Origin: Planctomycetota bacterium
Lineage (GTDB): Bacteria > Planctomycetota > Planctomycetia > Pirellulales > UBA1268
Assembly: GCA_003669585.1 (NCBI GenBank)
Contig: QWOQ01000006.1
Span: 186,001-250,000, forward strand
DNA: 64,000 nucleotides
Reading direction: 5' to 3'
This document shows, in pieces, positions 37,510 to 46,248 of the stretch. The position numbers were made by a program, and so were the translations under genes. How positions within the stretch are numbered: the first letter of the stretch is position 1; each line of letters opens with the position of its first letter. The notes beneath the pieces are model-generated. The model was not told where the DNA came from. It saw only the letters and a list, made by a program, of their open reading frames with translations, and searched no databases.

Positions 37510-38201
37510 CGGTTCACCTTGCCGACGGTGGAAATCAGAGCGTCATTCAGAGGTGGAACTCGATTTCCAAGAATCACTTCGGCAAGCGGATCGCCAAGCG
37601 TTTTGGCAACCTCAAACGGATCATCAAGAGGACGAACATCGAACCCCCCGACATTTTCAACATCGTTCGAATCGTGCACGGCGTAGACGATTCGTCGGAC
37701 AAGTGTTCCTTCGATCGCGAGGTTGAGATCGTCTTCATGGATATCAATCTCTACAGGAAATCTCCAAGACTGTCCGGGAGGTGTATCGAGCGCACCGAGA
37801 ATGCGAAGTGAAGGGAAAACCTCGGCACCGTCATTCAGAGGAATTGCGGTGATTTTTAAACGGTAGGCAGCTCCGACTACCAGTTGCATCCGTAGGGGGC
37901 CGGGCCGCGATTGAGACCAGCCGGAGCTTGTTTCGATCGACAACAACGCACCCGCTGGAAGACGAATCTCTACAGGCTGAATATATTCCGGACAGGGACC
38001 GGGCTGCGGTTGCTGGTTGGCGCCAATCGCTCCCAAGGAACTCCGCATGCTGGCATGTTTCACCGCACTCGGCTCGAAGGCTTCGCAGGGCATGCCTGCA
38101 AAACCCACCAAGCCGAACACGGTGACTGTCAGCAGCCATCCCGCAAACCGCAGCGCGGACCCTGTCCGGACGTTTTTTCTCCCAAGGTGTTTTGATTGCA
38201 T
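37506..38201 (-). CDS. Exported protein, paralog of the upstream gene
   Basis: The frame reaches 38249, but the ATG at 38201 (MQSKHLGRKNVRTGSALRFA, then GWLLTVTVFGLVGFAGMPC) begins the best signal peptide, so I use it (231 residues). The mature part has VEIRLPAGALLSIETSSGWS, YRLKITAIPLNDGAEVFPSL and VEIDIHEDDLNLAIEGTLVR, then RIVYAVHDSND. These match blocks in the protein encoded at 38369 (YRLKLTDVTGREGIELYPSL and TEEDFDQVLSGNFVTKVVYL), so the two are paralogs. No enzyme motif is present. It is probably an envelope or surface component. A 4-base overlap with the DUF11 gene indicates co-expression. Confidence 0.75.
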   Translation of the reverse strand: MQSKHLGRKNVRTGSALRFAGWLLTVTVFGLVGFAGMPCEAFEPSAVKHASMRSSLGAIGANQQPQPGPCPEYIQPVEIRLPAGALLSIETSSGWSQSRPGPLRMQLVVGAAYRLKITAIPLNDGAEVFPSLRILGALDTPPGQSWRFPVEIDIHEDDLNLAIEGTLVRRIVYAVHDSNDVENVGGFDVRPLDDPFEVAKTLGDPLAEVILGNRVPPLNDALISTVGKVNR

Positions 38202-38368
38202 CGTCAACGTGTTCCATGCAGGGAACGAATATGAGTGGAACATGCTCATGCGTCATTCAATGAATATCTGATGGTGTCTTCAAGGATTCACAAACAATAG
38301 ATGTTCTGTGCGACCGGAGAATTCTTTTTTAGTGGGAACTTTTTTTGCGTTGATTCCGGAGGTAAGAG

Positions 38369-39559
38369 TCATTCGCCCGGAGGACAATCAGCTTCGGGCG
38401 GGCACCACCCCTGATCGGGTCCACCGTTGTCGATCATGCGAGTCTCTTGATCATGCGGCTGTTTGAAGTGCAGTTTTGGAATGTTGGCCCGTTCGGTGAT
38501 GTAGGCACGTTTTGCAGGCTTCGGATAGCTCAGACCTAGCTGCTGCTGAACGTGGATATTCATTTCATGTGACGGGCCGGGGATCGCGGTTCGAGTGTGA
38601 TTGGTGATCGTGTGTTTTCGAAGTCCGGCCGGAACGCCCAGCGGAATATGCGCTGGGCCCGGAAGCCCAATCGGCGTTCCAGTAATTGGCATTCCGTACT
38701 CAGGGGCAGTCAGGCCGGCGATAAACGCAGGAGGCATCTGGGCAGGATTCCCACCAGCAGGCATACCAAGAGGCATTGCGGTGCCCACGGGACTCACGCC
38801 ACTGTCTTGAGAAGCAAATCCATTCGTGTTTCCGGTCTGCAGATCCTTGTTGCCGATACGAATAATTGCCAGGATCGATCCGCGGCGATCCGCCTCGACA
38901 ACCGGATCAACTCCTGGATCGAGTCTGGTGCTCACAAGTGTTTCAACACCGGCGACAGCAAGTTCTTGATACTCAGCATCGGGCAGATAGACCACCTTGG
39001 TGACGAAGTTCCCCGAAAGTACCTGATCGAAATCCTCTTCGGTCAACTGGAATGGAACAGCGTTATGAGCCAGAAAGGCATCGGTGCGCGGAGTTGCCGG
39101 CCCAACTTCAAGCGATGGATAGAGTTCGATTCCTTCGCGTCCTGTGACATCAGTTAACTTCAGTCGATAGATTGCTCCTTGAGGAAAATCGTATCGTCCT
39201 GGCGTAATGAGTGGATCGGAATCAAAAGTTCCTGGGGTTACCACATCCCATCGCACTTGCATGCCATCGGGTCCGATAAAACCAATCTGAGAAGTCGGTG
39301 CATAGGCCATGCCAGAGCCGTCTTCACAATCCATAGCCAGTTCATAGGAGGCGGGCATGATCACACCCGGTCCAGGTCCTTCAACGCCCGGCCCTGGATG
39401 CTGCAGCATCGCTGCTGGCGGGAGAACGTTGGTGTGGGGTGTTGAAGTAGGTCGGAGCTGAGCCAAGCCCGTAAGTGGTGAATTGGCTGGAATGTGACAG
39501 CCTATTGCTGTCGCAATGAGGGCCATCCCAAAGACTCCCGTCGCATGTCGCACATCCAT
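38369..39559 (-). CDS. Putative exported lipoprotein-like protein, larger paralog of the 37506 gene
   Basis: GGAGG lies seven bases before the ATG at 39559 (MDVRHATGVFGMALIATAIG, then CHIPANSPL), so I use this start (396 residues). The leader could be a lipobox (AIGC), although Ala at -3 is less usual. The mature protein has VRWDVVTPGTFDSDPLITPG, then YRLKLTDVTGREGIELYPSL, FQLTEEDFDQVLSGNFVTKV and VYLPDAEYQELAVAGVETLV. A Pro/Gly/Met-rich segment (AMPLGMPAGGNPAQMPPAFI) and a short tail follow. The shared blocks show duplication with the neighbouring gene. Function is unknown. Confidence 0.72.
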   Translation of the reverse strand: MDVRHATGVFGMALIATAIGCHIPANSPLTGLAQLRPTSTPHTNVLPPAAMLQHPGPGVEGPGPGVIMPASYELAMDCEDGSGMAYAPTSQIGFIGPDGMQVRWDVVTPGTFDSDPLITPGRYDFPQGAIYRLKLTDVTGREGIELYPSLEVGPATPRTDAFLAHNAVPFQLTEEDFDQVLSGNFVTKVVYLPDAEYQELAVAGVETLVSTRLDPGVDPVVEADRRGSILAIIRIGNKDLQTGNTNGFASQDSGVSPVGTAMPLGMPAGGNPAQMPPAFIAGLTAPEYGMPITGTPIGLPGPAHIPLGVPAGLRKHTITNHTRTAIPGPSHEMNIHVQQQLGLSYPKPAKRAYITERANIPKLHFKQPHDQETRMIDNGGPDQGWCPPEADCPPGE

Positions 39560-39863
39560 CGACATTCCTCCCAGGCCTCCAACGCTTGCGTCGCGGCCAA
39601 TCTCTAGCGATCCGGCATTGGGCCGGATCATGTTGAACCCGTACACTCAGGAGCCAGCACACGTTGGTGGTGGTCCCGAAGGATTCGGCTTCGACCGATT
39701 CCTAAGAGGGTTCTTCGACAGATCGCAGCTCGTTTCTTTGGAAAAACCGTTAGCGTCAGCCCAATCGGCAGTGTGGGCTTTGTTCTTTGTCAACGTGCGA
39801 TCGCGTGAAAACCTTGCTGAAATTCCTCGTTTGCCCTCTTGGAACAAAACGGTGTTCGTTGTG
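39560..39863. promoter_or_regulatory. Divergent promoter region
   Basis: These 304 bases lie between the minus-strand gene start at 39559 and the plus-strand gene start at 39864. The plus frame stays open through here, but its translation lacks a start near a ribosome site and has unlike composition. No RNA gene or repeat was seen. Confidence 0.35.
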
Positions 39864-40871
39864 ATGGGAAAAAAGAATCGAAAATATTTCGCAATCGTAC
39901 GGTACCGTTTGGGATGGTTTTCTTTTCTACTGTTGGCGCTTTGGGCAAACTTGGTAACGGCTCAGACAGGACAAAATAGTTCGATTTACCGACGAGCTTC
40001 CGCACCGATTGCAACGCCTTCCCGGGAACAGGAAATAGCCGGCTCAGAAATTTCTGCCATCGCCGCATCAGATCAGGCGGGACGTGCCGAACGCATGGTG
40101 ACAGCATCGCTCGCAGGACTTGCCCGCGCAGAATCCATTCAGGCAAGAATACGCCAGCGAGTTGTTTTCTCAGGCCGTTTGATTGTCGGAGCAGGCACCT
40201 ATGTACAGTCGGGCATAGGAAGTGAGCAGCGGTTCCGATTTGAGTCAACGCTCAAAGGAGATACCGAGCAATTTGTTTTGCAGGAAATCTCAGATGGAAT
40301 TGTGTTCTGGACCTACCGCAAGAACTCAACAGACGCTCCATCTATTGAACGCATTGACATTCGTCGAGTTCGTTCCCAGTTGGAAAAATTACTCAATGTG
40401 AAGCATCGAGACATGCCTGCGGTGTCAGCGTATATGGGAGGAATTCAGCGGACGCTTGCCCTGGTTCGGGAATGGTTTCTCTTCACGTCGGCAACCGCTG
40501 AGCTGCTTGATGGTGTGCCGGTTTGGAAAATTGATGGCAGATGGAATCCAGAAAAACTTGCAGTTCTTCTTCCTGATAAGGCGGAGACAATTCGTTCTGA
40601 ACAAGGTCTGTCTCCGGAAGCAATGCCAGAGACCATGCCTCACACCGTTCGGCTCATACTTGGGCAACGAGACCTCTTTCCGTTTCGAATCGAATTATTG
40701 TCGTTACAAAAAGAGAGTCACGCCCTAGAGCAGATGTCGCTTTTTGAACTCTTTGACGTGAGAATCGGAGATCCGGTCGATGCCTCGGCTTTCGTGTACC
40801 GACCCGCAGCAACAGGGCTCATTGATTACACAGAGTCGTACGTCAACCAGGTGGTGCCACTACGCCCCTAA
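39864..40871 (+). CDS. Exported LolA-like or unknown lipid-binding-fold protein
   Basis: I start at the ATG at 39864 (MGKKNRKYFAIVRYRLGWFS, then FLLLALWANLVTAQTG), which makes a proper signal peptide. The 335-residue product has a helical segment (AERMVTASLAGLARAESIQA) and then beta-rich blocks: FSGRLIVGAGTYVQSG, RFRFESTLKGDTEQFVLQEI, SDGIVFWTYRKN and GVPVWKIDGRWNPEKL. This order, where a reporter of lipid state is followed by extended strands, resembles the LolA/LolB/LppX half-barrel family, but the match is my judgement. The C-terminus repeats strand patterns (HTVRLILGQRDLFPFRIELL). It converges with pdxA. Confidence 0.65.
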   Translation: MGKKNRKYFAIVRYRLGWFSFLLLALWANLVTAQTGQNSSIYRRASAPIATPSREQEIAGSEISAIAASDQAGRAERMVTASLAGLARAESIQARIRQRVVFSGRLIVGAGTYVQSGIGSEQRFRFESTLKGDTEQFVLQEISDGIVFWTYRKNSTDAPSIERIDIRRVRSQLEKLLNVKHRDMPAVSAYMGGIQRTLALVREWFLFTSATAELLDGVPVWKIDGRWNPEKLAVLLPDKAETIRSEQGLSPEAMPETMPHTVRLILGQRDLFPFRIELLSLQKESHALEQMSLFELFDVRIGDPVDASAFVYRPAATGLIDYTESYVNQVVPLRP

Positions 40872-40924
40872 TCTAGGCAAAGAGCAATCAAACGACTCTT
40901 CGCGATGGAAAATGGTGTCGTTTG

Positions 40925-41998
40925 TTATGTCGGCCATCCAGATCTGAAGAGCCTTACTGCGGTGAGAACGGCATTGATCATGCTTGAGGGATCTGCTGTG
41001 CCGGTACCTGCAATGTCGAATGCGGTTCCGTGCGCGGCGCTCGTGCGAAGCAGCGGAATCCCAAGAGTGACGTTGACTGCCCGATGCATGCCAAGGAGTT
41101 TCATAGCGATATGTCCTTGATCATGGTAGTGGGCCACAATGCCATCAAAGGCTCCATCTCGGGCTTTGAGAAAGAGCGTATCGGCAGCAATCGGACCGAC
41201 TGCAAAGCATCCTTTTTTGCAAAGTTCTTCTACGGCCGGAGCGATGATTTCCTGCTCTTCATTCCCAAAGAGTCCTCCTTCGCCAGCATGAGGATTTAAA
41301 GCAGCAACAGCGATTCTAGGAGGGTTTGTGCCTAGGTGCGCAAGCATGTCCACGAGTCGCAGGCCAGCTTCAACGATTCTTGTGGTGCTTATTTGATCCA
41401 AAGCACTGCGCAAGGATTCGTGCAGCGTGGTATGCACAACTCCAAGTCCATGGGGTCCTTCAAGAGGTGGTCCCTTTGGCAGATAAAGCATCATCGACAC
41501 ATCGCGATCGGCCAGCTGACAGGCCCTTGCCAACATCTCCGTATGGCCTGGAAAATCGTATCCTGCTGCATGCAGTGAAACTTTATTCAGTGGTCCGGTC
41601 ACGATTGCATCAGCTTTTTTAGCAAGCACCAGCGCAATTGCTGTTTCAACTGCAGATGCTGCTGCATGTCCGCCGAGGGCCGTAGAGGCCGAACTGTTTT
41701 CAACACAGTCGTGAAGAAGTTCATGCACAGGGGGTGTAGTGGAGGGAGGGTTTGGAGGGATCACTAAAACTGTTTTTGCTCCGCTGGCTCGAGTATCAAA
41801 TGCCGATGTCACTTCGATCCGCATGCCGCGAGAAAAGCTGAGAGCGTCGATGGCGTTTTGCAAGACAGATGGGTCAGCCACAATGCGGAGTGATGCTTCG
41901 CGATGAACCTGCGGAGTATTCCACGCACCAAGACATACCTCTGGACCGATGCCGTAGGGATCGCCGCAAGTCAGAAGCACTCGTGGAAGACGAAGCAT
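40925..41998 (-). CDS. pdxA: 4-hydroxythreonine-4-phosphate dehydrogenase PdxA
   Basis: PdxA oxidises 4-phosphohydroxy-L-threonine in the DXP-dependent vitamin B6 pathway, using NAD and a divalent metal. The 357-residue protein starts at an ATG seven bases after GAGG. Motifs are LLTCGDPYGIGPEVCLGAWN, TGPLNKVSLHAAGYDFPGHT, GVVHTTLHESLR, AVAALNPHAGEGGLFGNEEQ and AHYHDQGHIAMKLLGMH, which includes metal-binding His residues. The length exceeds the E. coli enzyme (329) by a modest insertion near residue 65-100. No pdxJ is nearby. Confidence 0.95.
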   Translation of the reverse strand: MLRLPRVLLTCGDPYGIGPEVCLGAWNTPQVHREASLRIVADPSVLQNAIDALSFSRGMRIEVTSAFDTRASGAKTVLVIPPNPPSTTPPVHELLHDCVENSSASTALGGHAAASAVETAIALVLAKKADAIVTGPLNKVSLHAAGYDFPGHTEMLARACQLADRDVSMMLYLPKGPPLEGPHGLGVVHTTLHESLRSALDQISTTRIVEAGLRLVDMLAHLGTNPPRIAVAALNPHAGEGGLFGNEEQEIIAPAVEELCKKGCFAVGPIAADTLFLKARDGAFDGIVAHYHDQGHIAMKLLGMHRAVNVTLGIPLLRTSAAHGTAFDIAGTGTADPSSMINAVLTAVRLFRSGWPT

Positions 41999-42214
41999 GA
42001 AGTCACCTCACAAGAAGAGCAGTACAAACCGAGATTTACTCTAACGCTCACAAACTCCGCGTGGAATCGACGGCTACCGGCTGCCCGGAAGAAGCGAGGG
42101 GCGACGTGGAAGAGGTCTGTTGCGGGAAGTGTCTGTGTCTATAACACTTTTAGAGACAGAGTGCCGGAGATGATGCGCGATTCATGGAGACACCATTGAG
42201 GTGGAGAATTCGTT

Positions 42215-42802
42215 ATGGTGCTGATGTTCACAAGGGCTGCAACGTTTGCAGTGTCACTGATGATTGCCACAGCGATGCTTGGACTTTGGATTGGTGATTT
42301 GCATGGTCAAACTGCCCCCGATGTATTGCGATGGGGAACGGTGCACAGGCTTTCCGGAGTACTCGCGGCCCTCATGGGAGTGCTCGTCAACAGCATGGCG
42401 GTCACGTATTTTATTGGTACGGGACGTTGGTGCCGAGAAGTTGTCGAAACCTATCAACTGTCGGAGCGGTTCGTTCATCGTTCGAAGGTGCTGAAGCAAA
42501 GAGCATTTCCGTTTGCGATTGCCGGTGTGTTTTTGGTGATTGCGATTATCATCCTTGGTGGAGCAGCGGATCCGGCAACAGGGCGACCCGGTACGCAGGC
42601 GTGGGTCACGCCGCATCTGATCGGATCGATCACCTGTGTGACACTGATTGCGATTTGTTTTTCACGTCAAGTCGACGCAATTCGCGATCAGCAAATACTG
42701 ATTGAAGATGTGATGAAAAACGTCAAAACCATCAGGATTGATCGCGGCCTAGAGGTTGACGATCAGGCAGTCACCGGCGAAAAAACGTCGCCGCAGGAAT
42801 AG
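42215..42802 (+). CDS. Four-helix membrane protein, function unknown
   Basis: This 195-residue protein has GGAG eight bases before its ATG. Four hydrophobic helices are visible: FAVSLMIATAMLGLWIGDL, SGVLAALMGVLVNSMAVTYF, FAIAGVFLVIAIIILGGAAD and HLIGSITCVTLIAICFSRQV. A conserved-looking H-R pair (GTVHRLSG), the FIGTGRWCREVVETYQL loop and a polar cytoplasmic-looking tail rich in charged residues are notable. The His/Arg arrangement could suggest a cytochrome b561-like or succinate-dehydrogenase-membrane-anchor-like protein, but I see no certain heme pair. It converges with the ZIP transporter gene, with 26 bases between the stops. Confidence 0.7.
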   Translation: MVLMFTRAATFAVSLMIATAMLGLWIGDLHGQTAPDVLRWGTVHRLSGVLAALMGVLVNSMAVTYFIGTGRWCREVVETYQLSERFVHRSKVLKQRAFPFAIAGVFLVIAIIILGGAADPATGRPGTQAWVTPHLIGSITCVTLIAICFSRQVDAIRDQQILIEDVMKNVKTIRIDRGLEVDDQAVTGEKTSPQE

Positions 42803-42828
42803 CACCCGGTTGAATCCGAGATGAATCC

Positions 42829-43758
42829 TCATGCCGGTGGTCGTTCGATGTGTGGGCGTTCATGAGAATGCCCATGCGAATCACTATGGTCAGCGTGTCC
42901 GTGTTCGATAGCTCCGATGCCCCACGCCAACCCAATCCCACACGCCAGCGCAACTGATAAAAGAAGGCGATCATGACTGTGAAACTCCACTTCCGGAAGT
43001 AAATCAACTCCGGCAATACAAACAAAAGCACCGCCTGCAAGTGCCATCGCTGCACCGAGCACATCCCCGGAACGATCTCCAAGAAATCCAAGGCTCGCTT
43101 GAAAGAAAATCAGCCCCAGTGGAACCGTGAGGGCGTAGACGTAGGTGACTATCTGACGCGACTTGGCGTTCCAACCTGCGGAAACCATAAGTGTAGCGAT
43201 GGAAAGCGAATCAAAAGGCTTATGAAGGATCACTGCTGCAAATGTCGCCGCGCCGGCCAGAAAAATGACACCATTTTCAGTATCAGCCTGCACGCTTGCG
43301 GCAATTGCCGCTCCATCGGCCAAGCTGTGGAGGGCCAATCCAGTAAACGCGCCACACCAAGCCCATCGTCCGGTCGATGTACCACGACGAGTATCTGTGG
43401 AAGCGTGTGAGTGATGGGTGCAGCCGGCATGATCGTCCGCTGAAGAGAGTGTTGTTATGGGGTTGTCTTGTTCACTGTGACCGTGGTGAGAATGACCATG
43501 AAATGCCCGTTCAAGAAGAAACATCACAAAGAAGCCGGCCAACATCCAGGCCATGGTAATGTCGATTCGTTCATCAAGTTCGTAAAAAGCATGGGGAACA
43601 AGATTGAGGAGGCCCACTCCGAGCATCACTCCACCGGTAAACGACAAAAGCGTCTGCATCGGTCGGTGTCCGAGTGAAAATAAAGCAGCAGTCGTTCCGC
43701 CGGCCACGGCGGCAAAAATAATCAGAATGCAATAAATGGTAGTAGTAAAGACAAACAT
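42829..43758 (-). CDS. ZIP-family metal transporter
   Basis: The ATG at 43758 (MFVFTTTIYCILIIFAAVAG) begins the first membrane helix, while the open frame up to 43884 adds a hydrophilic tail. The 309-residue protein has eight or so helices with ZIP signatures: SFTGGVMLGVGLLNLVPHAF, FTGLALHSLADGAAIAASVQ (the metal-binding HxxxD helix), VILHKPFDSLSIATLMV (HxxxE-like region, here H-K-P-F-D), and GGAFVCIAGVDLLPEVEFHS. Histidine-rich loops (HGHSHHGHSEQD and GHADHSDSHGHSHE) suggest zinc or a related divalent cation. The direction of transport cannot be read directly. The Fur-family gene far upstream could regulate it, but that is speculation. Confidence 0.93.
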   Translation of the reverse strand: MFVFTTTIYCILIIFAAVAGGTTAALFSLGHRPMQTLLSFTGGVMLGVGLLNLVPHAFYELDERIDITMAWMLAGFFVMFLLERAFHGHSHHGHSEQDNPITTLSSADDHAGCTHHSHASTDTRRGTSTGRWAWCGAFTGLALHSLADGAAIAASVQADTENGVIFLAGAATFAAVILHKPFDSLSIATLMVSAGWNAKSRQIVTYVYALTVPLGLIFFQASLGFLGDRSGDVLGAAMALAGGAFVCIAGVDLLPEVEFHSHDRLLLSVALACGIGLAWGIGAIEHGHADHSDSHGHSHERPHIERPPA

Positions 43759-43963
43759 GCTTCTTGCAGAACGCTCATTGGGGGACGATGAATAGACGAC
43801 GTGAGAGTGTCCAAGAAAGCCATGATGAGCATCTATGAACTCACCGGCAAGCCGTTGGTCTTTTTGATGCCTCAATACGTCCACGGAGCAGAGGCGACCT
43901 GCTTTCCTGAGGTTTCATGAGATCACTACGGATTTCAATGCGCAGGAAAAATTAAACCAACGT

Positions 43964-44680
43964 TTATCGCCTCACCCAAGGTGTTGGCGTTGTTTGAATC
44001 GTGCGAGATGCCTGCTCCAGTTGTTGTTTTGCAATGGAAGTTTTTTCGCTCCAAGCGGCATCCTGCGCCGTTGCAATTCCCAAAAGACCGGCGAGAACAT
44101 ACGTGAGTACGTTCGACCAGAGCGTGGGGCCGGCAAACTTGAGTGCCGTTCCGAATGACTTTTTAAAACTCGGCCCGAACATCCCTAGCTTCACACTCCA
44201 AATTTCATCAAGGATGAGATGTGAAAGGAAACCAACGACCACTGCGCTACAAATAAAATAGCGGTACAGCGGTTGTTCAGAAGAGAAGGCGAGGAACGCA
44301 ATCTCTCCAGCAATCAATGCCGCAGGAAGACTGTGGAACATGCCGCGATGAATGGCAAATCTTTTCAGCAATGTTGAGACGCCGAAACGAATCGTTAAGT
44401 AGATGGCGGCCCCCACAAGAATCATGGTTTCAAGAGGAAAACCCATCTGATGAAAGCGGTGAATCATCAACATTGGAACAACCGCGGCAGCAAATGCGCA
44501 GCTCTCGCGCAAGGGCACCCCAGGGCCGCTGTCGAGATCGGGGAGCATTCCCGAAACACTACAAAGCCCGGCTGCTAATACGCACGTCTCTGGCGGAATG
44601 CCTCCCAAGTACCACGCCCCTGCACCGTAAGCCACGCCGACGATGGTTGAACCTGTGATGTGGATTTTAAACCCGGGCAT
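43964..44680 (-). CDS. DUF457-type membrane protein (putative metal-dependent hydrolase)
   Basis: The ATG at 44680 (MPGFKIHITGSTIVGVAYGA) begins the family-typical N-terminus, and the frame upstream to 44791 is unlike it, so I use this start (238 residues). The His at KIHITGS and the D-x-D region (GMLPDLDSGPGVPLRE) are typical of the LexA-binding/YdjM-like DUF457 family, as are HRGMFHSLPAALI and FLSHLILDEIWS. These residues probably bind a metal within the membrane. The number of helices is about six. Its C-terminal tail is polar. It is head-to-head with cvpA across a region of about 460 bases. Confidence 0.88.
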   Translation of the reverse strand: MPGFKIHITGSTIVGVAYGAGAWYLGGIPPETCVLAAGLCSVSGMLPDLDSGPGVPLRESCAFAAAVVPMLMIHRFHQMGFPLETMILVGAAIYLTIRFGVSTLLKRFAIHRGMFHSLPAALIAGEIAFLAFSSEQPLYRYFICSAVVVGFLSHLILDEIWSVKLGMFGPSFKKSFGTALKFAGPTLWSNVLTYVLAGLLGIATAQDAAWSEKTSIAKQQLEQASRTIQTTPTPWVRR

Positions 44681-45143
44681 AATCGACGGCCTTGCTCGTT
44701 GCGGGCCCCATGCGAACAAAAAAAGGATATCCGGAGAGTTTCTTCGGCATCGATGGCAATGGGTCTGGAGTGCGTTGACATCGAGCGGCACGACCTCCCA
44801 TTCGATGCATTTCCCTGGCGTTCAAAGCTGAAGGGATCGCGAGTGACCATCGCTGTAATGCAATGTCTCGACACGCTGGAGATCGGGGATTCTTTCCACA
44901 CAAGAAAAACGTTGCCGTATGCCATGCGTCGCAGTGCAGGGTTCAAAATGGCAATTTAGTGCGGCAGATGTGCTCTTCGTACGTCGGCAAGGTCTTCCTA
45001 TACTCCCCTCCCCCTGTGATCAGTCGTGTACAGATTTGGCGAAGTCGTCATGGGTTTTTTGTTTCACCTTCTGAATGATGTAGAGGGTGAATGCTTGCGC
45101 GTTTGGTTTATGAAGAACGACAGTCAGTGAAGGAGCCCCACCG
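44681..45143. other. Divergent region of about 460 bases with one possible small gene
   Basis: This is the promoter region for the DUF457 gene (minus) and cvpA (plus). It holds one plausible small frame at 44753-44959, annotated separately. I see nothing else: no RNA gene or repeat. Confidence 0.4.
44753..44959 (+). CDS. Possible small protein (68 codons)
   Basis: An ATG at 44753 opens a frame reading MAMGLECVDIERHDLPFDAF, then PWRSKLKGSRVTIAVMQCLD and TLEIGDSFHTRKTLPYAMRR. Composition looks coding, and the LEIGDSFHTR pattern recalls small phage or DNA-binding proteins of the type LxxGQSF, but the ribosome site is poor (GGAG is 14 bases off) and the reverse strand is also open. The gene is not certain, and I do not assign a role. 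Confidence 0.35.
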   Translation: MAMGLECVDIERHDLPFDAFPWRSKLKGSRVTIAVMQCLDTLEIGDSFHTRKTLPYAMRRSAGFKMAI

Positions 45144-45923
45144 GTGCTAAACGTCTCACTCGATGGCTACGACATGGTCATGCTGGGAATTCTCGCGGCG
45201 GCCGCAGTCATTGGTTACTTCAAGGGAATTGTCTGGCAGATTGCATGGATCGCTGGTATTGCACTGAGTTCGTTTGTGGCCATTCGATTTGCAGGACCGC
45301 TCACCCCATTTTTTGGAGATCAGGCACCTTGGAATCGTTTTATTGCCATGCTCGCCCTCTATGCGGGCACCTCGATTGTGGTCTGGCTTGTCTTCCGCAT
45401 CATTTCAAAAGCGATAAATGCAGTGCATCTGTCAGCATTTGATCATCAGCTTGGTCTTCTTTTTGGTGCGGCAAAAGGCGCACTGTTTTGCATTGTGATC
45501 ACGTTCTTTGCCGTCACATTAGCTCCGCAATACCGGGACCAGATTATTCATTCTAAAAGTGGTCGGATTGTGGCGCAGTTGATCGTGCAGGCCGACGCCT
45601 ACCTTCCAAAAGAAGTTCATGACACCGTTGAACCGTACCTAAAGAAATTTGAGGAGCAGGTACAGGCTGCTGGCGTTACGTTTGAAAAGCCTATCGCAGG
45701 GGGTGGATCGGGCATGTCCCCGTTGGCTGCAATGTGGGAAGGGGTCAGTTCGGCCTCGGCCTGGGTTGGAACAGAGCAGGGGGGGCAGGGGGTTCAGAAC
45801 ACCGTCGGCACCCTTCCAGAGGGCTCGCGTTGGTATGTTCCGAAAGAACAAAATCCACCTCCAAGTTCGCCGGCTTCCTTTCGGCCAACAAACGCCAATC
45901 CCCTACCGCAATTTGGGCGGTGA
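45144..45923 (+). CDS. CvpA-family membrane protein
   Basis: This 259-residue protein starts with GTG at 45144, eight bases after AGGAG. The N-terminal half has four membrane helices (MVMLGILAAAAVIGYFKGIV, WQIAWIAGIALSSFVAIRFA, RFIAMLALYAGTSIVVWLVF, HQLGLLFGAAKGALFCIVIT) matching the CvpA/colicin V production family. The C-terminal half is a polar, helical and then Gly/Pro/Ser-rich periplasmic or cytoplasmic tail, unlike the short E. coli CvpA. CvpA affects envelope function in enterobacteria. Its role in planctomycetes is unknown. Confidence 0.88.
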   Translation: MLNVSLDGYDMVMLGILAAAAVIGYFKGIVWQIAWIAGIALSSFVAIRFAGPLTPFFGDQAPWNRFIAMLALYAGTSIVVWLVFRIISKAINAVHLSAFDHQLGLLFGAAKGALFCIVITFFAVTLAPQYRDQIIHSKSGRIVAQLIVQADAYLPKEVHDTVEPYLKKFEEQVQAAGVTFEKPIAGGGSGMSPLAAMWEGVSSASAWVGTEQGGQGVQNTVGTLPEGSRWYVPKEQNPPPSSPASFRPTNANPLPQFGR

Positions 45924-46248
45924 ATAAACGAGTCACTTCTGTTCCCAGTCGAGATTCGGGAACACTCTTGAATTGAAAAGTCTGCGGAGTTGGTCAATCT
46001 GCCAATCTGCCCAAGTGCGCATCGTTCGCTCCAATGCACTTCCGCAAAATTGTAAAGCGGAAGGGCGTCGGCCAATATCAGCGAAGATGCCAAACGCCTT
46101 GAGAGAAAGGAATCGATTTGCGTCTGTAAACGAGCCAAAAATATCAAAAAACCTCAACCGGACATAAGAGACATTATCGGACGTTGGGGAGTGGGATTGA
46201 TGAATTGAGTAATGGACTTATTTATGTCGATCTGCTCGCTGCCGATGT
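45924..46248. other. Gap of 325 bases with one possible minus-strand frame
   Basis: On the minus strand, a TTG at 46157 opens 74 codons to 45933 that end with WADWQIDQLRRLFNSRVFPN and LDWEQK. The composition looks coding but the start is poor and no family is recognised. It could be a small gene downstream of accA or a remnant. Otherwise the gap holds nothing I recognise. Confidence 0.3.

Noticed and set aside
39516-39863. N-terminal extension of the 39864 gene
   Set aside because: It lacks a signal peptide or start site, overlaps the divergent gene, and the shorter start makes a proper signal peptide.
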